Positions 4,556-6,852 of a stretch of 6,852 nt of DNA are shown here, piece by piece. Positions within the stretch are counted from its first letter, which is position 1. Each line of letters starts with the position of its first letter. This DNA is from Candidatus Cibiobacter qucibialis. GTDB lineage: Bacteria > Bacillota > Clostridia > Oscillospirales > Ruminococcaceae. Under the pieces are notes generated by a model. The model saw only the letters and a program-made list of their open reading frames with translations. It had not been told where the DNA came from and did not search any database. The position numbers and the translations under genes are program-made. Location: assembly GCA_004000625.1 (NCBI GenBank), contig SAUS01000102.1, positions 1-6,852 on the forward strand, written 5' to 3'.

Positions 4556-5655
4556 TGAGCAAAACTGCAGCTGAACCGCTTGTGCGTATCTCCAAGCGGG
4601 AGGGTGCCACCTTTGTGCAAAAAGTGCTGGTGCGCGCCATTGCTATCCTGCTGGCACTTGTTGTGGATGCGTTCTTCATCTTTTTTGTTACCGGCCTGAA
4701 CCCCATCAGCGTGTACGGCGTTATGTGGAATGGTACTTTTATGAACACCACCCGTTTCTCTTGGGCGCTGCGTGATCTTTCCAGCCTGCTGTGCATTGCC
4801 ATTGCACTGGCTCCTGCCTTTAAGATGCGCTTTTGGAACATCGGCGGCGAAGGCCAGGTACTGATCGGCGGCCTGGTCGCGGCGCTCATCATGGTGTATT
4901 TTGGCAGCAGCCTGCCCGCACCGCTGCTGTTTGCCGCCATGGTCATCGGCAGTGTGCTGGCCGGTGCCATCTGGGCCTTTGTTCCGGCCTGGTTCAAATC
5001 CCGCTGGAACACCAACGAAACGCTGTTCACCCTGATGATGAACTACGTTGCCACCAGCATTGTGGCCTGCATGACGAATATCATGCGCGGCCAGGCATCC
5101 AGCCTGGGCACCCTGAACAAAGCCACCAAGGCTGGCTGGCTGCCCGTGATCAACGGCCAGCGCTACACCATCAATATTATTGTGGTGCTGGTGCTGACCT
5201 TTGCGATGTACGCTTACCTCAAATACTCCAAGCAGGGGTACGAGATCAGCGTTGTGGGCGAGAGTGAAAACACCGCCCGCTATGCCGGCATCAATGTCAG
5301 CCGCGTGATGATCCGTACTATGCTGCTGTCCGGTGCCATCTGCGGCCTGTGCGGCTTTTTGGTTGTGGCCGGTAAGGACCAAACGATCTCCACTACCTCG
5401 GCAGGCGGCAACGGCTTCACCGCCATTATTGTGGCCTGGCTGGCAAAGTTCAACACCTTCTATATGATGCTGATTTCTTTCCTGCTGATCTTCCTGGACC
5501 GCGGCGCTTCGGAAATTGCTTCTGCTTATTCCCTGAACGAATATGCAGCGGATATCATCACCGGCATTATCCTGTTCTTTATCCTGGGCAGCGAATTTTT
5601 CATCAACTACCGCCTGGTCTGGCGCGGCCATCATGATGGTAAGGAGGGCAAGTAA
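4555..5655 (+). CDS. ABC transporter permease 1, BPD_transp_2 family
   Basis: This 366-residue inner-membrane protein is one half of the translocation channel of the BMP importer. About nine to ten hydrophobic segments are visible, beginning at residues 24-47, with later ones near 99-116, 122-146, 204-222, 252-272 and 333-350. Family marks are FWNIGGEGQVLIGG (93-106), NETLFTLMMNYVA (154-166) and the cytoplasmic coupling segment GESENTARYAGINV (235-248) that should dock on the ATPase. Two adjacent ATGs exist: 4552 (ATGA, 4-nt overlap with the ATPase) and 4555 (1-nt overlap, TGATG). The latter has the better spacing from the Shine-Dalgarno. The overlap implies translational coupling. The closest known role is the larger permease of NupABC/RnsABCD-like nucleoside importers. 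Confidence 0.88.
   Translation: MSKTAAEPLVRISKREGATFVQKVLVRAIAILLALVVDAFFIFFVTGLNPISVYGVMWNGTFMNTTRFSWALRDLSSLLCIAIALAPAFKMRFWNIGGEGQVLIGGLVAALIMVYFGSSLPAPLLFAAMVIGSVLAGAIWAFVPAWFKSRWNTNETLFTLMMNYVATSIVACMTNIMRGQASSLGTLNKATKAGWLPVINGQRYTINIIVVLVLTFAMYAYLKYSKQGYEISVVGESENTARYAGINVSRVMIRTMLLSGAICGLCGFLVVAGKDQTISTTSAGGNGFTAIIVAWLAKFNTFYMMLISFLLIFLDRGASEIASAYSLNEYAADIITGIILFFILGSEFFINYRLVWRGHHDGKEGK
5641..5651 (+). promoter_or_regulatory. Ribosome binding site within the end of permease 1
   Basis: AAGGAGGGCAA, identical to 4541-4551, encodes the C-terminal KEGK of permease 1 and provides GGAGG (5643-5647) 10 nt before the ATG of permease 2 at 5658. Confidence 0.7.
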
Positions 5656-5657
5656 GT

Positions 5658-6647
5658 ATGAGCAGTCTGATTGCATGGATCCTGCGTGCCATCCCGTTTG
5701 GCACCATCATTATGTACGGCGCTTTGGGCGAGACCCTGACGGAAAAATCTGGCAACCTGAACCTGGGTGTTCCCGGTATCATGTACCTGGGCGGCTTTGC
5801 CGGTTTTGCCAGCGCTTATTATTACGAAAAACTCAGCGCCAACCCCAGCGCCTTTGTCTGCGTAATTCTGGCCCTGCTGTGCGCCCTGATCGCATCCGCC
5901 CTGGGCGGTCTGATTTACGCCTTCCTGACCATCACCCTGCGTGCAAACCAGAACGTGACCGGCCTTGCGCTGACCACCTTTGGCATGGGTGTGGCAAACT
6001 TTTTTGGTGTGTTTATCCTGAACGGTGCCAGCTACACCGCGGCACCGCTGGCTTATAAAGCATTCAGTACCATGATTCCGGTGCTTTCCGGCCTTGGCGT
6101 TGTGGGCAAGGTGCTTTTCTCTTACGGCTTTTTGGCTTATGCGGCCATTGTGCTGGCAGTTGTGCTGCACTGGTTCTTTACCCGCACCCGCGCGGGCCTG
6201 AACCTGCGCGCGGTTGGCGAAAACCCCGCCACTGCCGATGCCGCCGGCATTAACGTTACGCTGTATAAATATGTGGCTACCTGCACGGGTGCTGCCATCT
6301 GTGGTGTGGGGGGGTTGTATTATGTTCTGGATTATAACCAGGGCATCTGGGCAACCACCGGCCAGATCGAAGCCTTGGGCTGGCTGGCTGTAGCGCTGGT
6401 CATCTTTACCACCTGGAAGCCGCTGAACGCCATTTGGGGCGCTTACCTGTTTGGCGTGCTGTACTGGCTGTATCAGTTCCTGCCCAGCCTGCTTGGCATT
6501 ACCGTTGCCAGCTACATGACCGATCTGATCCAAATGCTGCCCTATGTGGTTACCATTGTGGTGCTAATCGTGGTCAGCCTGCGCAAAAAGAAGGAAAACC
6601 AGCCCCCGGAGCATCTGGGCCTTTCCTACTTCCGCGAGGAGCGGTAA
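5658..6647 (+). CDS. ABC transporter permease 2, BPD_transp_2 family
   Basis: This 329-residue inner-membrane protein is the second half of the channel, paired with permease 1. It begins only 2 nt after the permease 1 stop. The N-terminal part carries the family motif GETLTEKSGNLNLGVPGIMY (24-43), and a coupling segment TRAGLNLRAVGENPATADAA (177-196) faces the ATPase. LGWLAVALVIFTTWKP (240-255) is another typical segment. Hydrophobic stretches lie near residues 6-22, 34-55, 67-95, 99-125, 154-172, 203-226, 238-252, 256-283 and 291-307. The C-terminus is short, charged and cytoplasmic. Length is normal for the shorter permease of this pair. The operon ends with this gene. Confidence 0.88.
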   Translation: MSSLIAWILRAIPFGTIIMYGALGETLTEKSGNLNLGVPGIMYLGGFAGFASAYYYEKLSANPSAFVCVILALLCALIASALGGLIYAFLTITLRANQNVTGLALTTFGMGVANFFGVFILNGASYTAAPLAYKAFSTMIPVLSGLGVVGKVLFSYGFLAYAAIVLAVVLHWFFTRTRAGLNLRAVGENPATADAAGINVTLYKYVATCTGAAICGVGGLYYVLDYNQGIWATTGQIEALGWLAVALVIFTTWKPLNAIWGAYLFGVLYWLYQFLPSLLGITVASYMTDLIQMLPYVVTIVVLIVVSLRKKKENQPPEHLGLSYFREER

Positions 6648-6652
6648 AAAAT

Positions 6653-6676
6653 ATTTTTGCAGAATTCGCAAAAAAT
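6653..6676. other. A/T-rich inverted repeat after the operon
   Basis: ATTTTTGC (6653-6660) faces GCAAAAAAT (6668-6676) around AGAATTC, giving 7-8 weak pairs. On the plus strand no T-run follows. On the minus strand the arm is followed by ATTTTTT, so it could slow polymerase coming from the right. It may only be A/T-rich spacer. Confidence 0.35.
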
Positions 6677-6691
6677 TGCTCATTTTGCATC

Positions 6692-6732
6692 AAAGCCTCG
6701 TTTCCTATTGGAAATGGGGCTTTTTGTTTTTT
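6692..6732 (+). terminator. Intrinsic terminator of the BMP transporter operon
   Basis: A 14-bp stem (6692-6705 with 6710-6723, two G-T pairs) with loop TATT is followed by TTTTTGTTTTTT (6721-6732). Stem and T-tract overlap at the top of the run, as is common. It is a strong terminator 44 nt after the last stop codon. Confidence 0.88.
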
Positions 6733-6797
6733 GGGGAAGGGCAGGGGGATTGGCGGATTTCGGAGAGTGATATCCGGCATGGCCCATCACACATTTT

Positions 6798-6818
6798 TAA
6801 GGCAATACCGCATAATTC
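6798..6818 (-). repeat. Right copy of the long inverted repeat
   Basis: This segment (starting TAAGGCAATACCGC and ending ATAATTC) is the reverse complement of 36-56 at 19 of 21 positions. It continues to the window edge with GC-rich sequence (6819-6852) that is only loosely similar to positions 1-30. It is probably the edge of a dispersed repeat or small non-coding element extending to the right. Confidence 0.6.
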
Positions 6819-6852
6819 TAAGTGCCGATACGGCGAGCGAGGTGCGGCAGAT

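Noticed and set aside
4399..6533. Minus-strand open frames opposite the two permeases
   Set aside because: Charged, low-complexity shadows of membrane protein genes with no start signals.
6574..6780. Small minus-strand gene over the operon end
   Set aside because: It spans the operon terminator and the 3' end of permease 2, and has no SD or family similarity.

Overview
The window looks like the chromosome of a GC-rich, low-branching Firmicute, most likely an Oscillospiraceae/Ruminococcaceae gut anaerobe of the Faecalibacterium/Gemmiger/Subdoligranulum kind. The reasons are the protein families, strong AGGAGG-type Shine-Dalgarno sites, Gram-positive lipoprotein style, sigma-A type promoters and intergenic palindromes. 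The genus is an inference and was not tested by any search.

Layout. Positions 1-400 hold no gene. They hold a partial repeat at the left edge, a 14-bp tandem repeat, and three hairpins of one design (TGYAG, 9-bp stem, 4-nt loop) whose stem sequences differ but stay self-complementary. A clean promoter (401-428) then drives a long leader with a tetrahydrofolate (THF) riboswitch (about 446-615). A hairpin that buries the ribosome binding site (656-687) follows, then folT (697-1287), the substrate-binding subunit of an ECF folate transporter. folT ends in an intrinsic terminator that overlaps its stop codon.

A second promoter (1418-1446) starts a four-gene transporter operon with a 126-nt leader containing a compact two-domain RNA structure (1469-1550) that matches no riboswitch class I know. 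The genes are a BMP-family substrate-binding lipoprotein (1579-2898), a tandem-domain ABC ATPase (3011-4555), and two inner-membrane permeases (4555-5655 and 5658-6647). A 13-bp perfect hairpin separates the lipoprotein gene from the rest, as expected if the binding protein is made in excess. A strong terminator (6692-6732) closes the operon. An inverted copy of the left-edge repeat follows at 6798-6818.

How the genes fit together. Both units are importers. FolT takes up folate under feedback from reduced folate. The BMP/ABC system most probably imports nucleosides or related purine/pyrimidine compounds. THF carries the one-carbon units for purine and thymidylate synthesis, so the pairing makes metabolic sense as salvage, but the two units have their own promoters and terminators. 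The protein-coding part is ordinary. The less usual content is in the non-coding RNA and repeats: the enlarged riboswitch, the SD-sequestering platform, the unassigned bmp leader, the covarying hairpin family, and the inverted repeats bracketing the window.
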